Shown piece by piece: positions 26,118 to 35,472 of a stretch of 64,000 bases of DNA. A model generated the notes under the pieces. That model had not been told where the DNA came from. It ran no database searches and was given only the letters and a program-made list of their open reading frames with translations. Position 1 is the stretch's first letter; every line of letters starts with the position of its first letter. Made by a program: the position numbers and the translations under genes. Origin of the DNA: Medakamo hakoo (Eukaryota > Chlorophyta > Trebouxiophyceae > Coccomyxaceae); the NCBI GenBank assembly GCA_026636295.1, contig CP089450.1, positions 1 through 64,000 of the forward strand. Direction: 5' to 3'.

Positions 26118-27701
26118 TTAAAAACAGAATGCACCAGCTTGGTCGTCCCTTAACCGGTCGTACATGTACGTGGCACCTACAGATGGTTGGTACACCGTGT
26201 CAAGGGAGCACGGACTGTCAAACGGCACAGCATGCACAAAGCGAGTCTCCGGTGCCACCTTGGAAATAGTCATACCGGTCGCAACGTCCTGGACAGGGTA
26301 CCGCGACGGTGGCGCTCCTGCGACCTTCAAAGCTAGGGCAGATGACATGATGCTCAAACCATCGGCGCTGCAGTATGATACCGACGAGGGACAGTCGCGG
26401 CAACCATCGTCGGCGGGCCAGTCTTGAGTTTCCACATGACCGGCCCAAACATCGCCATCCCAAGAAATGGATTTGATCAACCTGAGCAGGGCGTGCGGGC
26501 GCACGTAGTCGTTGATGTCTGCCTGAACAATGACACTGGCTCCGGACGCAGCCCCGTAGCTCCAAATGAGGTCGTTGCCACTACGTGTGGTGTTGCCCGT
26601 GGGCTGGACGTATGTAATGTCTGGTTCCGGTGTGTAAGGCAGCCCCTCTTTTTTTTCGACCAAAAAGTGTACACACATGCCAATGTGCCGCGCCAACCAT
26701 CCCCAGGTCAAACGGATGGCCTGCCGCCCAGCGTAGTCACTGTGCTGGCTGACGACGCCAATAAAGACTGTGCACGGCAGGGGAGGCTCCGGTTGGCGCA
26801 GCACAGACGCTGCTATGTACTTTCGATCGATTGAAGATTTCAGAGGATGAAAAGCCATGCATTTCTCGTCGCCGCTTTTAAAAAAGTCAGGTCGCGACTG
26901 CTTCGTTGGATGGGAAAACCCACCGGGCACGCCAGCCTCATTGCACAGGCCATGTCGAATTTCGACTCTGCGGTTTCCAGGCTGGCGCCGCTGCCAAGAC
27001 ACTCCACTGGGTGCACCTGGTGAGCCAAGCGGGGTGCACTCCATGCCCATGATTTGGCCGACCATCATGTCCGAGCTGTGGCATTCCGTGCTTCCGCCCG
27101 CCGTCTCATTCAGCAGCGGCCTCATTGCATTTCGACGACTGCTCGCCAGCGCAGCGCCAGTCGTCACAAAAAGCCAACCCGTGCAGTACTGCATGGCGCG
27201 TGGCCTGAAAAAAACGCCGTCCCGCATGAAGCCTCTGCAATTGTTTCCGCCCGTGCATTCGCAGCTACGAGTTGGGCGGCCGGCGTACAGGTTTTCGTCC
27301 CGGGGGTCCATGCCATCAAGTGCGGAACGCAGCCGTGAGGGAATCACGAGCACGTCTGCATCCATCTTGACGACAAAACCGGGCGCTTTTTTGAATGCTT
27401 GCATCCAGGCCAACTCCTTTCGAACGGGAGGACTCTCTTCCGGCACACGAACGTGGAGGTTGCGCATGGGACAAATGGATGGCGGTAGTTTGATTGGTTT
27501 AACGGTGACGTAAATCAATTCAAAGCGTGCGGCTTTTATTTCCTCACACCAACGCGGTGACAATTCTGAAGCGTGCTGAAAGCAACCACGCACAGTGCAG
27601 GGAATGACAATCGGCGTGAGTGCTTTGTCGTGCACATCCATCGGCGCAAAGCGCACGGAAAAGGCACGAATTGTCAAGCACAGTATTGCGATTGCCGTCA
27701 T
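26118..27701 (-). CDS. GT31-like protein with two GT-A-type modules
   Basis: 527 aa from ATG at 27701 (MTAIAILCLTIRAFSVRF, an anchor). The open frame extends to 27968, only 3 bp from the upstream gene's stop, so the internal start is preferred. Module 1 (about residues 25-300) has FELIYVTVKP, GFVVKMDADVLVIPSRL (a D-x-D metal site) and a Cys-rich CECTGGNNCRGF segment. Module 2 has TVFIGVVSQHSDYAGRQAIR followed by LTWG, the classical R-x-x-I-R-x-T-W of beta-1,3-galactosyltransferases, then ASVIVQADINDYVRPH as its D-x-D region. A bifunctional Golgi transferase, such as a polymerase, is possible. Confidence 0.7.
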   Translation of the reverse strand: MTAIAILCLTIRAFSVRFAPMDVHDKALTPIVIPCTVRGCFQHASELSPRWCEEIKAARFELIYVTVKPIKLPPSICPMRNLHVRVPEESPPVRKELAWMQAFKKAPGFVVKMDADVLVIPSRLRSALDGMDPRDENLYAGRPTRSCECTGGNNCRGFMRDGVFFRPRAMQYCTGWLFVTTGAALASSRRNAMRPLLNETAGGSTECHSSDMMVGQIMGMECTPLGSPGAPSGVSWQRRQPGNRRVEIRHGLCNEAGVPGGFSHPTKQSRPDFFKSGDEKCMAFHPLKSSIDRKYIAASVLRQPEPPLPCTVFIGVVSQHSDYAGRQAIRLTWGWLARHIGMCVHFLVEKKEGLPYTPEPDITYVQPTGNTTRSGNDLIWSYGAASGASVIVQADINDYVRPHALLRLIKSISWDGDVWAGHVETQDWPADDGCRDCPSSVSYCSADGLSIMSSALALKVAGAPPSRYPVQDVATGMTISKVAPETRFVHAVPFDSPCSLDTVYQPSVGATYMYDRLRDDQAGAFCF

Positions 27702-27971
27702 GGCGTGCAGCTTTCCGTGTGCAGTCGTCGTTTTGCGCGGACTTGTCGACGGCAAGTGCAGAGGTCTTTTCAGAGACTTCTCCCCTAAAGCTCCGTTGCA
27801 TGCCTGAGCGTGAGAAAGAAGCACTGTCGATGCCGGAGCATGTGCCGAGGTTTCAAACAGACATCCTCGCATGGTTTGGCGTCCCTCTTCTGAGGTCCAA
27901 ATAATAGAGTAAGCGAGCGCGAGAAAAGAAACTTTTGTTGTTCTGTTGTTTACTCGTAACATCCCCATGTG

Positions 27972-28967
27972 TTACCGCCAAAAGATAGACTTGCCCTCCT
28001 GCGGCCGTTCCTTTGTCCTATTCCATGTGGCTGAAAACCCGTGGACATGGTCGACGATAAGCGGCGTGCTCACAAGCACCCCACCCCTGTCCTTGAGACC
28101 GCCTGGAGCAGCGGCAAGAGCATTCCACAAAATCCATTCAAAGGCTATGCTCGTCGACGTTGCGAGCAGGTTTGACGCCAATTGACGCGCCACAAAATCC
28201 ATGCTTAAACAGTTGATCACGTACGCAAAGGAGCCGTCAACATTGCTGACGTGCACAGCGCCGCCCCCGGGCTGGGCGGCCGCTTCAGCCGCACTGGATT
28301 TACTGAAATTGTAAAAGCGGTGTCCACCCAACACCAAGGCATTGCCGCCGGCATACTCTAGCGCGTCCAACCGTGCGTCCAGGTCATTTGACACGTGTGC
28401 TGCCAGCATGCCTGGCCAGACAGTCTGCGGAAATGGAGCTGCGTCGTCCTCAAGCATGACGTGGTAGTCGCACGTTTGATTGTGCGCGTCCAGGTAGCGC
28501 ATGGATTCGACCATTGCAAGGTAATGCCCAGCCATGCAGCCGAGGCCTCTCAGGCCAGGATGGTTGGGAAATGTGGATTGATGGTGGATGTACATGCCCG
28601 GCCAAGCATTTTCCCAGGCAGAACGGAATGAGTCGAGCCGTTTTGTCCCATAGACTTCCATGCCATCGGCCAAGCCTACAACAGACGCCATGAATCTTCG
28701 ACCCGAGTAAGGAGAGGTGTACAGACGAAATGGACTGCCGTGACTTGTCTCATGCAGACGGCGAGCAAAAGCTTGACCGTGAAAGTTGGCACTGCATTTC
28801 GCGGGCCAATAAGTGGGCCCTGTAGCGAGCAAAAGCTTTCCACTGACTACGCAAGTGATTGCGACTGTGGTCCACGCCCATGAATTGGATCGTATTTGGA
28901 AGCAGTGAGTGCGGCGCCGCCAAAGCCGGCTGTTGTCAAAACTTTTGTACCGAGCCGGATCTGACAT
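27972..28967 (-). CDS. GT25-like glycosyltransferase
   Basis: 331 aa from the ATG at 28967. Residues about 28-48 (WAWTTVAITCVVSGKLLL) are a signal anchor. The catalytic region contains RLDSFRSAWENAWPG, then GLGCMAGHYLAMVESMRYLD and YHVMLEDDAAPFP. The G-C-x-x-x-H followed by an LEDD motif is the arrangement seen in GT25 (LPS and collagen galactosyltransferases). A GGHRFYNFS segment and a late STPLIVDHVHGFSAT segment follow. Because GT25 includes collagen hydroxylysine galactosyltransferases and this locus encodes a collagen-like protein, a link is possible but speculative. Same strand as the GT31-like gene just downstream. Confidence 0.65.
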   Translation of the reverse strand: MSDPARYKSFDNSRLWRRRTHCFQIRSNSWAWTTVAITCVVSGKLLLATGPTYWPAKCSANFHGQAFARRLHETSHGSPFRLYTSPYSGRRFMASVVGLADGMEVYGTKRLDSFRSAWENAWPGMYIHHQSTFPNHPGLRGLGCMAGHYLAMVESMRYLDAHNQTCDYHVMLEDDAAPFPQTVWPGMLAAHVSNDLDARLDALEYAGGNALVLGGHRFYNFSKSSAAEAAAQPGGGAVHVSNVDGSFAYVINCLSMDFVARQLASNLLATSTSIAFEWILWNALAAAPGGLKDRGGVLVSTPLIVDHVHGFSATWNRTKERPQEGKSIFWR

Positions 28968-29072
28968 CGACAACGCAACGATACAAGACTGTCTTCTGAC
29001 TAAAACATGCAGAATTCACACCCACTTTACCTCCATTTGCTCTCTGTTTCTTTTTTTGGACAGTGGCGACAT

Positions 29073-30008
29073 ATGCACAAGGCGCCATTAAAGACTGCAA
29101 AGTGGCGACGGTGGCATGTGCCATCCCTGTTGCTTGCGACGGCTATGTGCTGCCTCATTATTTGGCATTCACATTCCCGCGTTGGGGGTGGCAACGCCGG
29201 TTTGGCCATGCAGCTGGGGGTCGACACGTTCAGCAGTCAATGCCTTGCCAAAGTGCAGCGAGAAGCCAGGCACGTCGACCAACCTCATGCCTGCTGGTGC
29301 TCTTGCTCCTCGGTGCCACACACGGACATGAAGCCGTCTGGGGTGTTTCCACGCGAGAGAGCAAAGTGCCCTGACGGTTCTTTGGAGAGGCATCGTGTTT
29401 TGTGTCACTTGCTTATGACGGGACCTTTCCAAAAAGTTTCTCGCGTGTTGTTTGTCGCCCCTGAGCCCGTCGCCCTGGATTTTGTGATTAAAGCATTTCC
29501 ACATGCAGACGTGGTGGCGGGATACAAGCGACTCAAAGGTTCTTTTGTCCCTCACACGAAACAAAACATGCATGACATTGATCTCACCTCAGTTGCTTTC
29601 CCGGACAATTTTTTTGATCTCGTCATTGTGCAACACGTGCTGGAGCACGTCGAAAATGACGTCATGGCCATGCAAGAAGTGGGTAGAATTACTCGCTTGA
29701 ATGGAAAGGCCGTAATTGAGGTTCCCATTTACAACATGGAAACGACGATTGAAAGACTCGATGGAGTGACAACGCCTGAGGATCGCCGTAGAGTGTACGG
29801 CCAAAAAGACCACGTCCGCCGGTACGGGCACGATTTCTACGACCGTCTTGCTAATGCTTCGGGCCTGGAAGTCGACGTGTTTGGGTATAACGACCACTTT
29901 TCTCGGCACGAGCCATCGCTGTCGTCGTTCCACAACCCTGAATTGCGCAGCGTGCACAGCCTGGGACACTCCGCCACCACCATGTGCATTGCAACCAAGA
30001 GTTTATAA
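29073..30008 (+). CDS. Type 11-like SAM methyltransferase, membrane anchored
   Basis: 311 aa from ATG 29073; an ATG at 29007 is in frame, but the sequence before 29073 ends in a T-rich tract plus GGACAG that looks like a 5'-UTR intron acceptor. The anchor is VPSLLLATAMCCLIIW. The methyltransferase core is VLFVAPEPVALDFVI (motif I, with less Gly than usual), HDIDLTSVAFPDNFFDLVIV, QHVLEHVENDVMAMQE, and LNGKAVIEVP. This is the common Methyltransf_11 pattern, with LEHV after the DxxxxxxVxEH-type motif. Likely acts on a glycan in the Golgi lumen, by context. Confidence 0.75.
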   Translation: MHKAPLKTAKWRRWHVPSLLLATAMCCLIIWHSHSRVGGGNAGLAMQLGVDTFSSQCLAKVQREARHVDQPHACWCSCSSVPHTDMKPSGVFPRERAKCPDGSLERHRVLCHLLMTGPFQKVSRVLFVAPEPVALDFVIKAFPHADVVAGYKRLKGSFVPHTKQNMHDIDLTSVAFPDNFFDLVIVQHVLEHVENDVMAMQEVGRITRLNGKAVIEVPIYNMETTIERLDGVTTPEDRRRVYGQKDHVRRYGHDFYDRLANASGLEVDVFGYNDHFSRHEPSLSSFHNPELRSVHSLGHSATTMCIATKSL

Positions 30009-30069
30009 ATGACTTTGTGATTTCCTGGTTTGCATCCTTACAACCAACGCGGGCAATGCAGCTCGATCT

Positions 30070-31059
30070 TTACACGTCTCCGTACTGCTGCTTCAAACTC
30101 ATCACACGATCCCGCAGGCCTGCAAATACAGCGTCACTGGCGTTGCCGCCACCTGCCGCACTGTCCAAGTACTCCTGCCTGTGCTTGACCGGGTCCCGTA
30201 AAAACGCGTGATACTCTCGTGCTTTGTGGCAGCTTTTCATGCCACACCGGTGCAGAAACAAGTCTTTTTTGCGGTCCAGGGCCTCAAACTGTTGCTGTCT
30301 AGTCTGTGACTCGGAAATCTCACCACGCGATGCAAGCACCGCCTTCATGTGCTTCATGTACACCTCGTAGCACTTGTTGTGCAGGTGCAAAATGGTCAGG
30401 TTTGTTCTGATGGTGCCTGGCACCGTGGTCTGGCCAAAGTGCGTGCCCGCGTCAATGAGCACAACAGTGCGCGCCGGGTAAAAAAGCTTGGGCGACTCCA
30501 GCTCAGGAGGCACCTCCATGACCGGGTCGTAATTCGTGGCCAGGGCGGTGTCGCCGCACACAACTTGTTTTTGAAGGTCCCTGCGGTACGGGATGGAGAA
30601 CTTGCGACCGTCCAGGGGTAAACCCCGTACTTCGTCCCAAAACGATCCCTGATCTACGAGCACCGCGTTGTCAGCTTTGCGATACACCGCCAGGAATTCG
30701 TCTGTGTCCAGCTTGAAAATGAAGTCGCAGTCAGACCGCATGGCGACCGCGGTACTCGTCACTTCCCTGCCCTTGTGCGACATGTCGTTTTTGGACCGCG
30801 TGACACGAACGCCATAGTCTCGTGCTGCTTGTTGCAAGTATGCCACCGACGCCGTCTCGTCACTATTATCAAGGACGTGTATGTTCTTAAAGCCGACAAG
30901 GTCGCCGTGGTGCAGGATCCATGAACGCAAGGTGGGCCACTCATTCTTGGTGACCAGGATGATGCACGCCACTTTACTACCGCCTGACGGACCCGTTGCA
31001 CTTGCATGGCTTCTTAAAGCTGCAAGCAGCAGCCAAGCTGCACAGTTTACGCATTGCAT
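30070..31059 (-). CDS. GT2/GT92-like glycosyltransferase
   Basis: 329 aa from the ATG at 31059; the frame extends 21 bp upstream from a GTG only. Residues 1-20 (CAAWLLLAALRSHASA) are a signal peptide or anchor. Motifs: ACIILVTKNEWPTLRSWI, then HHGDLVGFKNIHVLDN and CDFIFKLDTDEFLAVY with the D-x-D metal site. This K/R-N-E...W-x-x-H-x-x-L-G arrangement is typical of the Glyco_tranf_2_4/DUF23 (GT92) group. A Cys/His-rich segment (HRCGMKSCHKAREYH) sits near the C-terminus. It converges with the methyltransferase at 29073. Confidence 0.78.
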   Translation of the reverse strand: MQCVNCAAWLLLAALRSHASATGPSGGSKVACIILVTKNEWPTLRSWILHHGDLVGFKNIHVLDNSDETASVAYLQQAARDYGVRVTRSKNDMSHKGREVTSTAVAMRSDCDFIFKLDTDEFLAVYRKADNAVLVDQGSFWDEVRGLPLDGRKFSIPYRRDLQKQVVCGDTALATNYDPVMEVPPELESPKLFYPARTVVLIDAGTHFGQTTVPGTIRTNLTILHLHNKCYEVYMKHMKAVLASRGEISESQTRQQQFEALDRKKDLFLHRCGMKSCHKAREYHAFLRDPVKHRQEYLDSAAGGGNASDAVFAGLRDRVMSLKQQYGDV

Positions 31060-31188
31060 GTTGCGGATGTTTGCACGCACAGAGTCATGAGAAACAGTAG
31101 ATTGTGATAGTGAGCGCCGAGCAGCATTTTTCGTACCTGCACTACAAGAAAGGAAGCGTAGCGACCAACAAGGGACACCGGTGCGTTG

Positions 31189-32343
31189 TCAACACTGCAA
31201 CAACCCCTCCCCATCAATGTCCTCCCAGTTTTTCCGGCTCCACATGTGGTGTAAAAGCAAGGATGTGTTGGAGCAAGGCGCGTACGCGACCGTCGTCACA
31301 TGGTCAATGTCGTGGAAACGCGGCTCATGAATGACGTCGACTTTGGTCCCCACAAACCAGGACCCGACAATGCCGTCTTCCGGAAAACCATCTAGCAACA
31401 GGTCTTGTTCCCGGCAGACGTACTGTGTGAGGTCTTGAGAGAGGAAAAAACCCATGCCCACGATGAAATTGTGCGTCGACTGCGAGCCAACAATGCGGTG
31501 GTTTGGGAACTTGTAGCCGATGTAGGACCGTTCCAACGGGAAAGCGTGGTCGATGAGGACGAGCTCTGCCAAGTAGTCCACCCGCAAATACGCGTCATCT
31601 CCCACGCGCGCGTAAAACTTAAACGTATAGTGATTGGCCGCGTACGCCATGGAGTGCAAGACTTTGAGCGTGGTGGACGAGCGCGTGGCGGGTTCGCCCA
31701 CGTCCTTGTCTGCCACGTCTGGCAAGACAAGCAAGTCGTTGTGCTCAGCCGCCTCGACTTCCACAGCATTCCGGTCGGCTGCGTCTAGTCCTTGTAGGCC
31801 GATGACAAAGTGCAAGACGGTGGCGGGAATGGTGGCAAGGCCTTTGGCCTCCAGCCGCTTTTCCATCAGCCTCAAGCTTTTCACCCACTGCGCCCGCAGG
31901 GGGTGGCGGCGGCCTGTGTCGGCCCAGGAGTTGGGGACGGCCACGTAGACCAGGAGATGAGGGTACGGACCGGGGCACGCGAGTGAGACGATGCCGCAGC
32001 AGCCGGCGCGGCGGCTGATGTCGGGAATGGGTGGGACGATGATGGCAAGCGGAGGAGGTGGCCGCCCAGTCCGTTCGACCAAACCTCCGGCAGTGACAGA
32101 TATACGACGTGCTTGCTGCCACGCACTTTCGGACGCCAAGCCACCACCGACGCTGCCCTTCTTTGGCGGCGCGAAGAAGCCCAGTATAATAAGGCTTAAT
32201 GCCAGGACGGCCAAGCGGACGGTGGCCAGGGATCGGGCACCCGGTTTACTCGGCGAACCAGGACATGGGCGATGGTCATGAATGCCGGCACATTGTCTGT
32301 ACCCTCGCTGAGCGTCCGAGAGGGGGTCCACAAACCGGTGCAT
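31189..32343 (-). CDS. GT31 beta-1,3-galactosyltransferase-like enzyme
   Basis: 384 aa, ATG at 32343. Residues about 40-62 (LATVRLAVLALSLIILGFF) are a type II anchor. The catalytic domain opens with LLVYVAVPNSWADTGRRHPLR (the R-x-x-I/L-R segment), then TTLKVLHSMAYAANHYTF, KFYARVGDDAYLRVDYLA with the D-D metal site, and FPEDGIVGSWFVG, matching the late E-D-V-x-x-G motif of GT31. A final HHMWS segment is also typical. It is head-to-head with the GT2 gene at 32437, 93 bp apart. Confidence 0.82.
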   Translation of the reverse strand: MHRFVDPLSDAQRGYRQCAGIHDHRPCPGSPSKPGARSLATVRLAVLALSLIILGFFAPPKKGSVGGGLASESAWQQARRISVTAGGLVERTGRPPPPLAIIVPPIPDISRRAGCCGIVSLACPGPYPHLLVYVAVPNSWADTGRRHPLRAQWVKSLRLMEKRLEAKGLATIPATVLHFVIGLQGLDAADRNAVEVEAAEHNDLLVLPDVADKDVGEPATRSSTTLKVLHSMAYAANHYTFKFYARVGDDAYLRVDYLAELVLIDHAFPLERSYIGYKFPNHRIVGSQSTHNFIVGMGFFLSQDLTQYVCREQDLLLDGFPEDGIVGSWFVGTKVDVIHEPRFHDIDHVTTVAYAPCSNTSLLLHHMWSRKNWEDIDGEGLLQC

Positions 32344-32436
32344 GTTGAAAATCAGCAGTAAGAATCAGGCAGGCGTAATGAGAGGGGTGCAAGATCAGAG
32401 TAGTAAAACCGGAACTTGGGCTTCAAAGCAACCAGG

Positions 32437-33591
32437 ATGCTGGCCCGACCCGCTGGTCGTCACGACCGCCCGCGACCGGCCATATACGCCCTGGTCGCGA
32501 CGTGCGCCCTTTTTGCGGCGGTAGCGTGGACGCGCAGTGTCTTTGGTGGTGGTGGTGGTGGTGGTGGTGGACGAGCAGACGCTGCTGCCATGGTCCCAGC
32601 CGCGAGCCCACGGCGGGCCCTAGCCCTGGACCGCCAAGCTGGGGTTGATGAATCCGCCGCCGCTGCTGTTAAAGTCGTGTCACCTCCACCGTCACCCGCA
32701 ACACAATGCAGCCTGACCCGGCCAAGCCCACGCCGGCCAGACGAACCCCGCATCGCGGCCGCCATTACCACCAGCCGCCGCCCGCTGCTGTTTCGCCGCG
32801 CCATGCTCAGTTTCCGCATGCGGTGCCTGGACTGCATCGCCCGCGTCGACCACTGGTTTGCTGTGGATGATGGCAGCTCGCCGGAAGAGCTCTCTGAAAT
32901 GCGGGCGGCCGTGCCCGGGCTGACCTGGATTGCCAAAGCGCCCGGTGCGCGTGGGCATCCGTCTTCTTTAAATGCTCTCCTCGACGCCGTGCGATCTTTT
33001 GATTACGTCGCCTTTATCGAAGACGATTTCTTCTTCGTCAAAGACCTGGACTTTGTGGCTAAATCGTTGGCAGTGCTGGATACCAACCCAAACATCGGCC
33101 AAGTCGTCTTCAATGCCCGGTACGCACTCACAACGACCGACCACGAAAAGAACGACCTGGTGGGCGGAGAGGAAATTCTTGACCCTCGCACAGGTCAGGT
33201 CACCTACCTCATCCACGAGTTTGCGGGCCCGGCCGGGTCACCCGAGTGGCAAGCCTTTTTCAACCGCCCGGGAAATGGCGGCAAAGTCGCCAACGTGCAC
33301 TGGCCCCATTTCTCGCTGCACAGCGGCGTGTGGCGCATGTCGGCCATGCGCGCAAATGGATATTTCCAGCTAGAGTCGGGTTTTGAGTACGTGTACGGCC
33401 TGCGCTGGATGGAAAAAGGGTTCAAGACCGCGTTCCTACCCGACATTTATTCGGTCCACTTGGGAAAACCTGTCAACGGGGCCGTTGACAATGACGCATT
33501 GGACAAGATGTATGCCACGTACGGGCTGCGGCACTCGGCCAACGGGACAGTAAGCGCATACGACTTGAATGGAAGCATAAGAAAGAGGTGA
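32437..33591 (+). CDS. GT2-like (GT-A) glycosyltransferase with poly-Gly stem
   Basis: 384 aa from the first ATG at 32437. Anchor YALVATCALFAAVAW, followed by a nine-residue Gly tract encoded by a (GGT)8 microsatellite at 32545-32570, in the stem between anchor and catalytic domain. The domain has RIAAAITTSRRPLLFRRAM, WFAVDDGSSPEELSEM, SLNALLDAVRSFDYVAFIED and DFFFVKDL with the E-D-D metal site. HFSLHSGVWRMSAMRANGYF and an FEYVYGLRWMEKG segment are acceptor-side features. Gly-tract length could vary between strains. Confidence 0.78.
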   Translation: MLARPAGRHDRPRPAIYALVATCALFAAVAWTRSVFGGGGGGGGGRADAAAMVPAASPRRALALDRQAGVDESAAAAVKVVSPPPSPATQCSLTRPSPRRPDEPRIAAAITTSRRPLLFRRAMLSFRMRCLDCIARVDHWFAVDDGSSPEELSEMRAAVPGLTWIAKAPGARGHPSSLNALLDAVRSFDYVAFIEDDFFFVKDLDFVAKSLAVLDTNPNIGQVVFNARYALTTTDHEKNDLVGGEEILDPRTGQVTYLIHEFAGPAGSPEWQAFFNRPGNGGKVANVHWPHFSLHSGVWRMSAMRANGYFQLESGFEYVYGLRWMEKGFKTAFLPDIYSVHLGKPVNGAVDNDALDKMYATYGLRHSANGTVSAYDLNGSIRKR

Positions 33592-33742
33592 CGCGACATT
33601 CATTTCAGTGTATTCGTGTAGACCAAATAACAAGACAAAAACTCGATCCGTCAACGACACGCACTGTCCTGTTACCAGCACCACCACAGTGTGTAGACAG
33701 TGTGGGTTGAATCACCACTGCTGGAAGGCGGACCCACGGCAA

Positions 33743-35443
33743 ATGGCGTTGCCCACTCTTCAACGACACCGGCACAACTACCACTGGCACCGCGTCGCTC
33801 GCAACCCCTCTGGTCCATTTACGTGCGCATGGTTAGCTAAAGGCATTGTTCTAGCAATGTGCGCCGTCGTTGGGACACTGCACTGCATGGTGGCAGTGGG
33901 GCGCCCAAAAAGGCAAATGAGCGGGGTGCAAGTGCTGCATTGGACCGGCCGCGCACATGCAGGTCAAAGCGCTCCGGCGATCGTTCAGCAACCGCCGCCA
34001 CTCCTTGAAACGGGAGCGGCTGTGTCAAAGCCGGCACCGCTTGTACTTTACTTGATTCAGCGCTACGTCGCAGCCGAATCAGGAATGAGTAACACAGTGG
34101 GTGCAATCCTGCCTCCGCTCGATCATGTTGCAGCGTACAAGAAACAACTCATCTCCGCCCTCTCATCCATGGATGCCGATGTCAACGCCCAAGGCGGCCA
34201 GTCCATTACGCGCTGGGTCGGCAGCACCGCATACCACATGCATCCCATCACGTTTGGCATCCCCGCTCAATACGTGCGTGCCGTCGTCCCCGCAAAATCC
34301 CAAGCTTTAGCCACCGTAATTCCGGGCGACCACGCCACGTACAAGTTTTGGCCGCGCCCAGGCGCCACGCCGGCGGAACTGGCGGACCTGGAACGTGCGT
34401 ACTACGCGGACATGGAGCGGTCCCTGTTTGGCCTGACCTGGAAAAAAGCAGGGTGGGACTGCCTCAGGCACCTGGAGTTGCTGGCGGCAGGGTGCCTACC
34501 GCTGTTTACAGATATCCACGCAGCGCCGACAGGCGTGCTGGCGCTGTACCCAAAACGCGTGCTGGAGTTGTTGCTGCGCTTCCCAGGCGTGATGGCCCTG
34601 CAAGGCGTGCAGGGTCAGCCCCCGCCTGCAGGGGCACTGGGCAACAAGCCACCACGTCGCAATGTCACCATCGACATGGCCGCCCTTGACAAACGCCTGT
34701 ACAGCCTGACCGTGTCGGCCCTCCTGGATTTTACACGCCGGCGCTTGACAACGGCGGGCGTGGCGGCGCACATGTTGGAGGTCATGGGCGTGCATGCACC
34801 TTTCTGTGGGCTAGGTTTGGAGGAAGGCACGCACGCCTCACGCCCCAGCACCACGCTCCCCCGGCGGCTGATGCTGCAGCAGCAGCAGCAGCAGCAGCAG
34901 CACGCAGTAGCGCCGGCCCCTGCCTCCACGCCCCCACCACGACCATGTCAGCCCTTGCGTGTCCTGTTCCTGGCCATGGCCAAGGACACGAACGATTACA
35001 TGACGGATATGCTCGTTCACGGGCTTGTGGATTTACTGGGCCCGGCCCAAGTCACACAACACCACCGCCGGGACGTGTTGTACACCACGCCCAACCTGCT
35101 GTTTGAGGATCGCCGTGCTCCTGCCAAAGCCAGCCAGTACGGCATGGGTTTCAGTTACGGCAACACGCTGTACGATCCAGTTGACGCGGCTGACGAGGTG
35201 GCTGATGCATCTCATGCAGACAGCCTCGCTCGCCTGCGGTCTGACATCGCCGCTCGGTCATTTGACATTGTCGTCCTGGGCCTTATCCACCGCGGGCGGC
35301 CTCCTCTGATGGACGAAGTGTGTGCGTCCTATCCAGCAGACAGAGTCGCCGCAGTGCACGGCCACGACACCCCGCCCAGCGACGCGGACCTGACGGAGTA
35401 TGGGCGGTGTGCCGGCTTTTTCTTCGCGCGCGAGGCTTTGTAG
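33743..35443 (+). CDS. Putative two-domain GT-B-like glycosyltransferase, uncharacterised family
   Basis: 566 aa from the first ATG at 33743; the frame opens at 33608 without an ATG. Anchor GIVLAMCAVVGTLHCMVA. Domain 1 contains MERSLFGLTWKKAGWDCLRH then LELLAAGCLPLFTDI, resembling the E-x-x-A-x-G-C-x-P sugar-nucleotide segment of GT-B enzymes. A (CAG)8 poly-Gln tract (34876-34899) and a Pro-rich linker follow. Domain 2 contains LRVLFLAMAKDTNDYMTDML, YTTPNLLFED, YGMGFSYGNTLYDP and FDIVVLGLIHRGRP. I recognise the pattern as an orphan family rather than a named one. A glycan role is inferred from context. Confidence 0.6.
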   Translation: MALPTLQRHRHNYHWHRVARNPSGPFTCAWLAKGIVLAMCAVVGTLHCMVAVGRPKRQMSGVQVLHWTGRAHAGQSAPAIVQQPPPLLETGAAVSKPAPLVLYLIQRYVAAESGMSNTVGAILPPLDHVAAYKKQLISALSSMDADVNAQGGQSITRWVGSTAYHMHPITFGIPAQYVRAVVPAKSQALATVIPGDHATYKFWPRPGATPAELADLERAYYADMERSLFGLTWKKAGWDCLRHLELLAAGCLPLFTDIHAAPTGVLALYPKRVLELLLRFPGVMALQGVQGQPPPAGALGNKPPRRNVTIDMAALDKRLYSLTVSALLDFTRRRLTTAGVAAHMLEVMGVHAPFCGLGLEEGTHASRPSTTLPRRLMLQQQQQQQQHAVAPAPASTPPPRPCQPLRVLFLAMAKDTNDYMTDMLVHGLVDLLGPAQVTQHHRRDVLYTTPNLLFEDRRAPAKASQYGMGFSYGNTLYDPVDAADEVADASHADSLARLRSDIAARSFDIVVLGLIHRGRPPLMDEVCASYPADRVAAVHGHDTPPSDADLTEYGRCAGFFFAREAL

Positions 35444-35472
35444 CAGGCGTGGAGGTGTTTTTTCTGCATCAC

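Noticed and set aside
27702-27968. 89-codon upstream extension of the GT31-like gene
   Set aside because: It would leave only 3 bp after the neighbouring gene's stop and lacks features; the ATG at 27701 directly precedes an anchor.
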